From the NCBI GenBank assembly GCA_013697015.1, contig JACCXL010000220.1, forward strand, positions 1-13,341: 13,341 nt of DNA, read 5' to 3'. Below, piece after piece: positions 1 through 6,538 of this stretch; position 1 is the first letter of the stretch; every line of letters begins with the position of its first letter. A program made the translations under genes and the position numbers. Origin of the DNA: Chthoniobacterales bacterium (GTDB lineage Bacteria > Verrucomicrobiota > Verrucomicrobiia > Chthoniobacterales > UBA10450). The notes under the pieces are model-generated. The model saw nothing but the letters and a program-made list of their open reading frames with translations. It did not search any database and was not told the origin of the DNA.

Positions 1-101
1 AGCACCAGCAGTCGAACGCGGTCGCGCGCTACTCCGCGACGCTCCGGCGGCTCTTTCGCGCTCAGCTCATCGGGAAGAACGAAAGTGAACGGAGCAGCCA
101 T
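1..101 (-). CDS. QueA-like S-adenosylmethionine:tRNA ribosyltransferase-isomerase, N-terminal fragment
   Basis: Only the first 33 codons are inside the window; the gene runs off the left edge. The visible peptide starts MAAPFTFVLPDEL, continues with an EPPERRG segment and ends in RLLV. This matches the N-terminus of QueA-family proteins: a short 'F-x-LP-EL-A-EP' strand, a small charged loop, then 'RLLV'. The form with 'EPPE-RG-ARD-VRLLV' is closest to the divergent QueA-like branch that I know from Actinobacteria and other phyla. QueA proper transfers the ribosyl moiety of SAM to 7-aminomethyl-7-deazaguanine in tRNA to make epoxyqueuosine. Whether this branch does the same cannot be judged from 33 residues. 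The ATG at 99-101 has no Shine-Dalgarno sequence, and the heptad repeat array begins at the very next base upstream. Family assignment is moderate; exact function is open. Confidence 0.55.
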   Translation of the reverse strand, partial: MAAPFTFVLPDELSAKEPPERRGVARDRVRLLV

Positions 102-209
102 GTGAATCTGAAATGACGAAGCACGAATGACGAAATGTCACCTCTGGTGTTTCGTCATTCGTGCTTCGTTATTGATTCGGGCTTCGCCATTCGGATTTTG
201 TCATTGGTT
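102..209. repeat. Fold-back heptameric tandem-repeat array
   Basis: This gap between the QueA-like start and the SDR stop consists almost wholly of 7-base units. On the plus strand the right half reads as units of the form NTTCGNN at 150-156, 157-163, 164-170, then (after a 4-base slip) 175-181, 182-188, 189-195, with degenerate units at 196-202 and 203-209. The left half (102-136) has the complementary form, e.g. ACGAAGC at 116-122 and ACGAATG at 123-129. The two halves make an inverted repeat of 24 bp with one mismatch (112-135 against 150-173) around a 14-base loop. A further 4-bp CACC/GGTG stem sits inside the loop. The RNA from either strand could form a long hairpin. It lies downstream of the SDR stop and in the 5' leader of the QueA-like gene. 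Confidence 0.8.
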
Positions 210-215
210 TAGAAG

Positions 216-962
216 TCACATCGCCTCGGCACGCCAATTTTCCTGAGCGCGCAGACGTTTCCCGGTCACTGCCTTGGATTCATCGGAGGCGAGGAAAACG
301 AAGACGTCGACAGCCGCGGCGGGATCTGACCATTCGCTCGGATCTTCTTCCGGCTCGGCGGCGCGGTGCATGGCGGTGTTCATATTTCCGGGATCGACCC
401 AGTTCACCCGCACACCGGTCTCTCCCAGCTCCGACGCCCAGGTTTGCGACATGCCTTCCAGTCCGAATTTTGAGATACCGTAAGCGCCCCAACCCGGATA
501 ACCGTTCGCGCCGGCGTCGCTCGTGACGTTGATAATCGAGCCGCCGTTCTCGATTATCGCCGGCAGCAATTGTTTGATCAGGAGAAATGGGCCGATCAGA
601 TTTGTGTGGAGGACGTTTTGGAAATCTTCCAGCGGATAATCGAGCAGGAACGGCATCGGCGACGGTCCAATCGTCGAAGCATTATTAACCAACACGTCGA
701 GCCGCCCGGCGAACGCGTCCAGCGTCGTCGCGACCAATCGCTCGATGTCCTTCGCTTTGCTCACGTCCGCTTCGATCGTGAGCACATTGGTGGCTGGTGC
801 GATCTGGCGAACTCCGTCGCGAACGTTCTGGAGCGCGGTGAGATGACGAGCGGCGAGCGCAAGACCGGCCGCGCCGTTCTTCGCGAAAGCGAGCGCTAAT
901 TCGCGGCCCAGGCCCTGCGACGCGCCGGTGATCAAAATGTTTTTGTCGTGAAGTTTATTCAT
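216..962 (-). CDS. Short-chain dehydrogenase/reductase (SDR family NAD(P)-dependent oxidoreductase)
   Basis: A 248-residue classical SDR with a single Rossmann domain, the normal length for the family. Visible motifs: nucleotide-binding TGASQGLG at residues 12-19, an acidic D66 after strand beta-3, NNAS at 93-96, and the catalytic tetrad N121, S148, Y161, K165 (YGISK). The 'DPG' at 190-192 corresponds to the usual PG motif after beta-6. These show an active NAD(P)(H)-dependent oxidoreductase, probably soluble. R39 at the end of beta-2 (AAR) hints at NADP(H) preference, which is inference. The substrate cannot be read from sequence; the C-terminal substrate loop (about 196-214) is rich in acidic residues and proline. 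The gene follows DUF4337 on the same strand after 24 bases and could be cotranscribed with it. The ATG has no clear ribosome-binding site. Confidence 0.9.
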   Translation of the reverse strand: MNKLHDKNILITGASQGLGRELALAFAKNGAAGLALAARHLTALQNVRDGVRQIAPATNVLTIEADVSKAKDIERLVATTLDAFAGRLDVLVNNASTIGPSPMPFLLDYPLEDFQNVLHTNLIGPFLLIKQLLPAIIENGGSIINVTSDAGANGYPGWGAYGISKFGLEGMSQTWASELGETGVRVNWVDPGNMNTAMHRAAEPEEDPSEWSDPAAAVDVFVFLASDESKAVTGKRLRAQENWRAEAM

Positions 963-986
963 GGTAGCGCGAGGATATGCCTTGAT

Positions 987-1514
987 TCAGTGCGCGATTG
1001 TTCCGAGCACGAGGAAAACCGCACCAGTCAGGCCAAAGAGCAGGCTCACAAACCAATAACGACGGCGCTTCGTCAGCGCCGAGATCGCGGCGATCGCGAT
1101 CGCGATCTGAAACATCGTCACGGCCCGCGCGAAGACTTCGTGTTGGTGAAAATTCCTTTTCGCGTCTGCGGAATGCTTCTCCGCCTCGGCCTTGATCTCG
1201 TTTTGCTCCTCGCCGTAACGCGCCGCCTTCTCCTGATCCTGCGGCGCAGCCGCCGCGCCAAGTGAAAGTTTTGCTTCGAGGACCGAGGCCTTGATGCTTT
1301 TCGCCTGATAGTAGCTCCATTGATTGGAGGCTTCGATCTGATCCATCATCGCTTCATTCGCATGACTTCCAGAAAGCAACCCAGCGACGGCCGCCAGAAC
1401 CGCGAGGATGGCAGTGCTGAGCGCCACTCCGGAAATCCATCGCGCACCGCTTTCCTCCACGCGATGATGAATATGTTCGTGCAGATGCTCGAGCGGAACT
1501 TCTACCTCTTCCAT
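987..1514 (-). CDS. DUF4337 family membrane protein
   Basis: A 175-residue protein with the DUF4337 layout: an N-terminal stretch rich in His and Glu (MEEVEVPLEHLHEHI), one membrane helix at about 27-47, a soluble helical segment (52-130) with the characteristic NQWSYYQAKSIK at 64-75, and a C-terminal helical hairpin of two membrane segments (about 131-147 and 153-173). The function of the family is unknown. I chose the ATG at 1512-1514 because family members begin at this MEE position. A longer in-frame start at 1619 would add 35 basic, non-conserved residues and overlap the divergent DUF1003 gene by 9 bases. Stop TGA at 987-989. The 96-base gap to DUF1003 (1515-1610) must hold both promoters, but I cannot pick out convincing boxes there. 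Probably an inner-membrane protein with a cytosolic or periplasmic helical loop. Confidence 0.85.
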   Translation of the reverse strand: MEEVEVPLEHLHEHIHHRVEESGARWISGVALSTAILAVLAAVAGLLSGSHANEAMMDQIEASNQWSYYQAKSIKASVLEAKLSLGAAAAPQDQEKAARYGEEQNEIKAEAEKHSADAKRNFHQHEVFARAVTMFQIAIAIAAISALTKRRRYWFVSLLFGLTGAVFLVLGTIAH

Positions 1515-1610
1515 CGCACGCAGCTTAGATTTGCGCGGTCCCGGTTCAAGACGCAATCGACATCTGCTTGCAACGCGCTCTAATCGAAAGATCGCATCCG
1601 ACCGTTTCCG

Positions 1611-2333
1611 ATGGATCATCTCGCGAAATCGACCTGCCAGATTTGTCAGCAGCAGAAGCGCCCGTCAGACGGGACCATTGGGGAATTGATCCGGCCATCT
1701 CTCGCTGAGTTCATCCAGAAGCAGGTGCGGCAGTGGGATCCGCACGGATTCATCTGTTTCGACGATCTCGGTAGCTTCCGGAAAAACTACGTCAAGGAAG
1801 TGCTCCAGGAGGAGATCGGGGAGCTTTCGGCGCTGGACAATGAGGTCATCCACAGTTTGCAGGAGCGCGAAATTCTGTCCGAAAATATTAGCGGTCAATT
1901 TGAGAAGAAATTGACGTTCGGCGAACGCCTCTCCGACAAGATCGCCTCCTTTGGCGGAAGCTGGCGCTTCATCATTTTGTTTGGAGCGGTGCTTTTTCTC
2001 TGGCTCATCGTGAACGGCATCGTGCTGGCGACACGCGCTTTCGATCCTTACCCCTTTATCCTGATGAATCTGATTCTGTCCTGCCTGGCGGCGATTCAGG
2101 CTCCGATCATCATGATGAGTCAGAACCGCAGCGAAGCGCGCGATCGGTTGCGCGCGGAGAACGATTATAAGATCAACCTAAAAGCGGAACTGGAGATTCG
2201 GCACCTGCACGAGAAACTCGATCATTTGCTGCGCCGGCAGTACAATCGCCTCTTCGAGATTCAACAGATTCAGATCGAGCTGTTAGAAGAACTCGGGCAT
2301 AAACGACGCAGCCCCGTCGCTCCGCCGCGTTGA
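1611..2333 (+). CDS. DUF1003 domain-containing membrane protein
   Basis: A 240-residue protein. The N-terminus has a CxxC pair (C9, C12), as in the longer DUF1003 proteins, which may bind metal or be redox-active (inference). Residues 26-95 form a soluble region containing WDPHG. The DUF1003 core follows: GERLSDKIASFGGSW (104-118), a first membrane helix at about 119-140, the FDPYP turn (144-148), a second helix at about 149-169, then QNR (171-173). The C-terminal 65 residues are highly charged and predicted to be helical or coiled coil, ending in a His/Leu-rich segment (198-206). Biochemical function is unknown. It is transcribed divergently from DUF4337, another small membrane protein, across 96 bases, and is followed 65 bases later by the helicase. 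No Shine-Dalgarno precedes the ATG. Confidence 0.87.
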   Translation: MDHLAKSTCQICQQQKRPSDGTIGELIRPSLAEFIQKQVRQWDPHGFICFDDLGSFRKNYVKEVLQEEIGELSALDNEVIHSLQEREILSENISGQFEKKLTFGERLSDKIASFGGSWRFIILFGAVLFLWLIVNGIVLATRAFDPYPFILMNLILSCLAAIQAPIIMMSQNRSEARDRLRAENDYKINLKAELEIRHLHEKLDHLLRRQYNRLFEIQQIQIELLEELGHKRRSPVAPPR

Positions 2334-2398
2334 GTTCCCGCCGCAGCTCCGGAGATTCCGTTTGAAGAGGCCGGTTCGACACGGGAGCGTTACGCCCG

Positions 2399-4492
2399 AT
2401 GTCCCGCCGATACACGCTGCAGCGCGCACCTTCGGCGACGATCAGCATCGATTACGCAGCGGAACTGAATGAGCAACAACTCGCGGCCGTAAAGGCGTCG
2501 CCCGGTCCACTTTTAGTGATCGCCGGGGCGGGCAGCGGAAAAACCCGGACGCTGATTTATCGCGTCGCCTACCTGCTCGAGAACGGAGTCGATCCGCGTA
2601 ATATCTTGCTCCTTACTTTTACGAACAAGGCCGCGCGCCAAATGCTCGATCGCGTCGCCAATCTCCTGCCGGTCGATGCGAGCGGGCTCTGGGGCGGCAC
2701 GTTTCACTCCATCGGGAATCGTATGCTCCGGCGGCATGGCAGCGTGCTCGGTTATTCCAGCGGCTTCACGATCATGGATCGCGAAGACCAGAAGGATTTG
2801 ATCGACACCGTCATCGCTGCAGCCGGAATTAATCCGAAGGAGATCCGCTTTCCGAAAGGCGACGTGCTCGCGGACATCTTCAGCTTCGTCGTGAACACCG
2901 AGCGGCCGATGGAGGAACTGCTCGCGGAGAAATTCCCTTATTTTCTGCCATTGCTCGAACAAATAAAAGACCTGCAGAGCCGCTACGAACGGAAAAAGAA
3001 AGCGATCAACGCGATGGATTTCGACGATCTGCTCGAGAAAACGCTGCGCATGTTGAAAGAGCATGAGCACGTCGCCGCGACCTACCGGCGCCAGTTTCAG
3101 TTTGTCCTGGTGGACGAATATCAGGATACCAACAAAATTCAGGCCGACTTCATCGATGCCCTCGCCGCCGAACACAAGAACGTGATGGTGGTGGGGGACG
3201 ACGCGCAGTCAATCTATTCGTGGCGCGGCGCGAACTTCAAAAATATCCTGGAATTTCCGGTGCGTTATCCTGGGGCGCAGATCTTTAAGATTGAGTTGAA
3301 CTACCGCAGCGTGCCGGAGATCCTAAGCGTCGCGAATGCCGCCATCGCCAGCAATGTGCAGCAATTTCGCAAGCAACTCAGCGCCACCCGTGACGGGAAT
3401 GCATTCAAGCCGGCCGTGGTCGCCTTGCAGGACGGAAGCGAACAGGCGCAATTTATCGCCCAACGCATTCTCGAATTGCGGGACGAAAACGTGAACCTGA
3501 ACGAGATCGCGGTCCTCTATCGGGCGCACTATCACGCGATCGAATTGCAACTGGAGTTATCGCGCCGCGGAATTCCCTATCAGATCACGAGCGGCGTTCG
3601 ATTTTTCGAGCAGGCGCACATCAAGGATGTGGCCGCGTTCGTCCGTTTCGTCGCCAACCCCCGCGATGAGGTCGCTTTCAAGCGCATGGTGAAACTTCTG
3701 CCCGGAATCGGCAACAAAAGCGCGGACAATCTCTGGCGCAGCTGGGAGAACTCGCTCGATCCCAGCGCTGCTCTAGCCGGGGGCGGTGACCCCGAAGGCG
3801 AAGACTCGAGACGGCCCGACGACGCCGGCGGCACCCCTGCCGGGATCATCGCTCCCGGCCACAACCGTCGCAATTCCTGGAGCGAGCGGCTCCTCGCCAT
3901 GACGGTCAACGCGAAAACCAGAAAGGCATGGGAGCAGCTCGCGCATACGCTCGATGAAATCGCGCCGGGTGGTCAGCCCAATCCGCCTTCAGAAATGATC
4001 ACATCAGTGGTCGAGGCGGTTTACGACGATTATGCCAAGGCGAACTTTACGAACTACGAGTTGCGCCGTGAAGACCTGAATCAGCTGGCGGTCTTCGCGC
4101 GACAGTTCAAGGATGTGCACGAATTTCTTTCCCAGCTCGCGTTGATCAGTAACGTTGACGCTGAGGCGGCTCCGAACCAAACCGCCGACACAGAGTCGGT
4201 CAACCTCTCCTCCGTGCACCAGGCGAAGGGTCTCGAATACCACACCGTTTTCGTGATTTGGCTGACCGACGGAATGTTTCCAAGCACACGATCACTGGAA
4301 ACACGCGATGCAATTGAGGAGGAGCGCCGCTTGTTTTACGTGGCTATTACGCGCGCCCGCGATGAACTCTACCTGACGTATCCGCTGATGCGTTTGAATG
4401 CCGGCTACGGTGACATGTTCCAGCGGCCCTCGCGTTTCTTGAAAGAAATCCCATCGGAGCTGGTGGAGGATTGGCAGGTCGGGCGGGCGTAA
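2399..4492 (+). CDS. UvrD/PcrA/Rep-type superfamily 1A ATP-dependent DNA helicase
   Basis: A 697-residue 3'-5' DNA translocase/helicase that uses ATP to unwind DNA in repair or to remove bound proteins. All SF1A motifs are visible: Q motif LNEQQ (23-27), Walker A AGAGSGKT (42-49), Ia TFTNKAA (73-79), II VDEYQD (238-243), III GDDAQSIYSWRGA (266-278), IV LNYRS (300-304), V SVHQAKGLE (605-613) and VI EERRLFYVAITRAR (641-654). It is shorter than typical PcrA and lacks an obvious C-terminal extension; whether it is the UvrD, PcrA or Rep orthologue is unresolved. Residues 457-492, after the GIGNKSADNLW segment, are a low-complexity Gly/Pro/Asp/Arg stretch that looks like in-frame repeat DNA. The start is the ATG that leads into the conserved N-terminus; a weak GGGAG lies 11 bases upstream. 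The 65-base gap before the gene shows nothing recognisable. Confidence 0.93.
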   Translation: MSRRYTLQRAPSATISIDYAAELNEQQLAAVKASPGPLLVIAGAGSGKTRTLIYRVAYLLENGVDPRNILLLTFTNKAARQMLDRVANLLPVDASGLWGGTFHSIGNRMLRRHGSVLGYSSGFTIMDREDQKDLIDTVIAAAGINPKEIRFPKGDVLADIFSFVVNTERPMEELLAEKFPYFLPLLEQIKDLQSRYERKKKAINAMDFDDLLEKTLRMLKEHEHVAATYRRQFQFVLVDEYQDTNKIQADFIDALAAEHKNVMVVGDDAQSIYSWRGANFKNILEFPVRYPGAQIFKIELNYRSVPEILSVANAAIASNVQQFRKQLSATRDGNAFKPAVVALQDGSEQAQFIAQRILELRDENVNLNEIAVLYRAHYHAIELQLELSRRGIPYQITSGVRFFEQAHIKDVAAFVRFVANPRDEVAFKRMVKLLPGIGNKSADNLWRSWENSLDPSAALAGGGDPEGEDSRRPDDAGGTPAGIIAPGHNRRNSWSERLLAMTVNAKTRKAWEQLAHTLDEIAPGGQPNPPSEMITSVVEAVYDDYAKANFTNYELRREDLNQLAVFARQFKDVHEFLSQLALISNVDAEAAPNQTADTESVNLSSVHQAKGLEYHTVFVIWLTDGMFPSTRSLETRDAIEEERRLFYVAITRARDELYLTYPLMRLNAGYGDMFQRPSRFLKEIPSELVEDWQVGRA
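3767..3874 (+). repeat. Palindromic repeat segment embedded in the helicase reading frame
   Basis: This stretch encodes residues 457-492 of the helicase and contains several C/G-rich inverted repeats unlike the flanking coding DNA. The clearest is GCCGGGA (3839-3845), a 7-base loop, then TCCCGGC (3853-3859), a perfect 7-bp stem. At the left end GGGG...CCCC flanks a short loop around 3780-3793, and CCGG...CCGG pairing is possible around 3824-3843. The start (AGCCGGGGGCGGTGACCCCG) and the end are both of a 'CCGGG-loop-CCCGG' type common in intergenic repeats of this kind of genome (my recollection, not a search). The encoded peptide is rich in G, P, D and R and carries no helicase motif. Boundaries are approximate. 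Confidence 0.55.
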
Positions 4493-4498
4493 TTGCCT

Positions 4499-4616
4499 CT
4501 CATTCCAAGCGAAGTCGAGGACCGGACTTTCGGGGAGTGGGGCAGAGGGCTACAATCTCTCGCTGTTCTTCCGCGCGAATAAAGATCGGAGATGTCTCGA
4601 CTGTGCTCGACATGAC
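4499..4616. repeat. 118-bp intergenic repeat with imperfect terminal inverted repeats (MITE/REP-like)
   Basis: The gap between the helicase stop and malQ holds an element bounded by two 21-base arms, 4499-4519 and 4596-4616. They match as inverted repeats at 16 of 21 positions without gaps. The left arm begins CTCATTCCAAGCGAAGTCGA and the right arm ends GCTCGACATGAC. The interior (4520-4595) has no reading frame of note. No target-site duplication is directly adjacent: GCCT occurs just outside the left end (4495-4498) and again at 4621-4624, four bases off the right end. It starts six bases after the helicase TAA and ends 43 bases before the malQ ATG, so it dominates the malQ leader. It resembles the CATTCC-GAGCGAAG / GACATGAC dispersed repeats I recall from several bacterial phyla. 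Confidence 0.6.
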
Positions 4617-4659
4617 AACAGCCTCGCTTGAAGTGATGGACCTGCGTTAGCCAAACGGC

Positions 4660-6363
4660 ATGGATCTTTCGCCCGAAAACAAGATTGCCGGCGTCCTCGT
4701 CCCGCTCTTTGCGCTGCGCACGGAGAGTGATCTCGGAATTGGCGACCTGGGCGCGCTCCGGCAGTTCATCGACTGGGCCGCACAGGTTGGTTTCAAGGTA
4801 GTCCAACTGCTGCCGATCAACGAAGTCGGCGGGGACAATAGCCCCTACAACGCAATCAGTTCCGTCGCCATCGAGCCGACGACACTTTGCCTCGAACCAA
4901 ACTCACCGGTCGACCTGAGGCAGGAAGAGTTCGATCAAGTGACGGCGAAGGTGGATCTTGCGAAATTGCGCAAGGGAGCGGTAAAATACGCGCGCGTTCG
5001 CTGTTTAAAAAACGCGCTGTTCGAAAAAGCGTTCGCTCATTTTTCGCGTAACGAAGAATCCGAAGTCCGCGTTTTTGCGTTTCGTGAATTCTGCGAGCGC
5101 GAAAAAAAATGGCTCGAACCCTACGCCTTCTTCCGCGCCTTGATGGAGCGGAACGGCAACCGGGAAGCCTGGGACCAATGGCCTGACGAGCAGCAATCAT
5201 ACGTTCGCGCGCGCGCGTGGTTACAGAGCCGCCCGGCCGATGAGCGCGCCATCTTCGCTGAAAGAGAACGGTTCTTTAGCTACGTCCAGTGGATCGCCAC
5301 CGCGCAATGGAGCGAAATCAAGGGATACGCGGCCGAGCGAGGTGTGGCGCTGATGGGCGACGTCCCGTTTGGCGTGAGTTACTACAGTGCGGACGTGTTC
5401 GCACGGTCCTCCGAGTTTGCGCTCGACTGGTGTGGCGGCGCGCCGCCCGAGCCATACTTTAAAGACGACGCGTTCACGCAAAAGTGGGGCCAAAACTGGG
5501 GCATTCCACTTTATCGCTGGGATGTAATGCGGGCGCGCGGATTTGATTGGTGGCGCCAGCGAGTGCGCGGCATCAGCCGCAGTTTCCACATTTTCCGCGT
5601 CGATCATGTGCTCGGGTTCTACCGGATCTATGCGTTCCCTTGGCGACCATCACGAAACGAAGAGTTCCTGCCGCTCTCGCGTGAGGAAATGTTCGCAGTC
5701 ACCGGCGGGCACGGACCGCATTTCACGCCGCGCGACGATACTACCTGGGAGAACTGCGAGCAGAATTGCCGCGAGGGCGAAGAGTACTTGCGCGCGGTCC
5801 TGGCAGAAGCAGGCCATACCCGCGTCGTCGGCGAAGATCTGGGAACCGTGCCTGACTACGTGCGCCCGAGTTTGCGTTCGTTAGGCGTGGCGGGCTTCAA
5901 GATTCCGCAGTGGGAAAATTATCAGGACGGCCGATCGATTCCGGGCCGTGAATACGAACGCCTCTCGGTTGTGACTTACGCGACGCACGACCACAAACCA
6001 ATTCGCGCGCTCTGGGACGAATCATTCGCTGGATCTACCGAAGCGGCGCAGCAAGCGCGCCGTGATCTCGCCAAGCTCGCGGAGTTCGCCAGCCTCCCGC
6101 CGCCGGATGAAGATTCGAAATACGACCGCGATTACTACGCTCCGCTGTTGGAGGCGCTCTTGCGATGCGAGTCCTGGATCGCGATCGTCATGATCACGGA
6201 TCTTCTCGCCCGCAAAGAACGCTTCAATATTCCCGGCACAGCGACTGGAGCGAACTGGAGCCGGCGCCTTCCCCTGACCCTCGACAAACTCGGGTCGAAT
6301 CGCGCGGTGAAAAAGCGAATGCGACTCGTTCGGCAGCTGCTCGATCGGAGCGGTCGCATCTGA
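4660..6363 (+). CDS. malQ: 4-alpha-glucanotransferase (amylomaltase), GH77
   Basis: A 567-residue cytosolic GH77 enzyme that moves alpha-1,4-glucan segments between maltodextrins, feeding maltose and glycogen breakdown. The N-terminus has the usual GV-VPLFALR-ESDLGIGDLG signature (residues 11-30), then the LLPINE and SPYNA segments. The DVPFGVSYYSAD region (239-250) belongs to the barrel. Catalytic residues by motif: nucleophile D315 (FRVDHVLGF), acid/base E392 (VVGEDLGTVPDYV) and transition-state stabiliser D444 (YATHDHKPI). The nucleophile-to-acid spacing of 77 residues is about 30 longer than the 47-48 I recall for Thermus and E. coli enzymes, owing to a segment around 335-385. The ATG has no Shine-Dalgarno; an upstream ATG at 4635 reaches a stop after a few codons. 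Only the repeat element separates it from the helicase, so cotranscription is possible. Confidence 0.95.
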   Translation: MDLSPENKIAGVLVPLFALRTESDLGIGDLGALRQFIDWAAQVGFKVVQLLPINEVGGDNSPYNAISSVAIEPTTLCLEPNSPVDLRQEEFDQVTAKVDLAKLRKGAVKYARVRCLKNALFEKAFAHFSRNEESEVRVFAFREFCEREKKWLEPYAFFRALMERNGNREAWDQWPDEQQSYVRARAWLQSRPADERAIFAERERFFSYVQWIATAQWSEIKGYAAERGVALMGDVPFGVSYYSADVFARSSEFALDWCGGAPPEPYFKDDAFTQKWGQNWGIPLYRWDVMRARGFDWWRQRVRGISRSFHIFRVDHVLGFYRIYAFPWRPSRNEEFLPLSREEMFAVTGGHGPHFTPRDDTTWENCEQNCREGEEYLRAVLAEAGHTRVVGEDLGTVPDYVRPSLRSLGVAGFKIPQWENYQDGRSIPGREYERLSVVTYATHDHKPIRALWDESFAGSTEAAQQARRDLAKLAEFASLPPPDEDSKYDRDYYAPLLEALLRCESWIAIVMITDLLARKERFNIPGTATGANWSRRLPLTLDKLGSNRAVKKRMRLVRQLLDRSGRI

Positions 6364-6378
6364 GGGCGACGAACTGAT

Positions 6379-6510
6379 TGTCATCCTCACGAGACGAGTT
6401 CACAAACATAAAAACACCTACAACGCCCGGACGTTTGAACAGCCTTTCAGTCGCGGAAGACCGAGGTACTTTTGCAAGGTCCCTCGCCGTCTGCGCGGCT
6501 CGGGATGACA
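6379..6510. repeat. 132-bp intergenic repeat, same class as the element at 4499-4616
   Basis: The malQ-mdh gap holds an element whose outermost 8 bases are a perfect inverted repeat, TGTCATCC (6379-6386) and GGATGACA (6503-6510). Inside the ends the arms continue with a weaker 'GAG..CGAG' and 'CTCG..GCTCG' match. The right arm, CCCTCGCC...GGCTCGGGATGACA, parallels the right arm of the upstream element (CTCGAC...GCTCGACATGACA). The shared features are a CTCG-core, a GCTCG and an ATGACA end, so I place the two in one family. The ends are 15 bases from the malQ stop and 28 bases before the mdh start. Confidence 0.5.
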
Positions 6511-6538
6511 GATCGGGAATCTGCGGCTAAACAAACTT

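Noticed and set aside
102..209. CRISPR-like interpretation of the repeat array
   Set aside because: The units are 7 bases long, without unique spacers, and there are no cas genes.
1515..1619. 35-residue N-terminal extension of the DUF4337 protein from an upstream ATG
   Set aside because: The added residues are basic and unlike the family, and the extension would overlap the divergent DUF1003 start. The MEEVEVP start is the family position.
2513..3175. Long minus-strand open frame (220 codons) opposite the helicase
   Set aside because: It lies wholly antisense to conserved helicase motifs, has a composition explained by the codon bias of the plus-strand gene, and shows no recognisable domain.
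5206..5217. Alternating CG run (12 bases) in malQ that could form Z-DNA
   Set aside because: It encodes an ordinary Arg/Ala stretch in a GC-rich gene, and similar short CG runs occur elsewhere in the window; no sign of special function.
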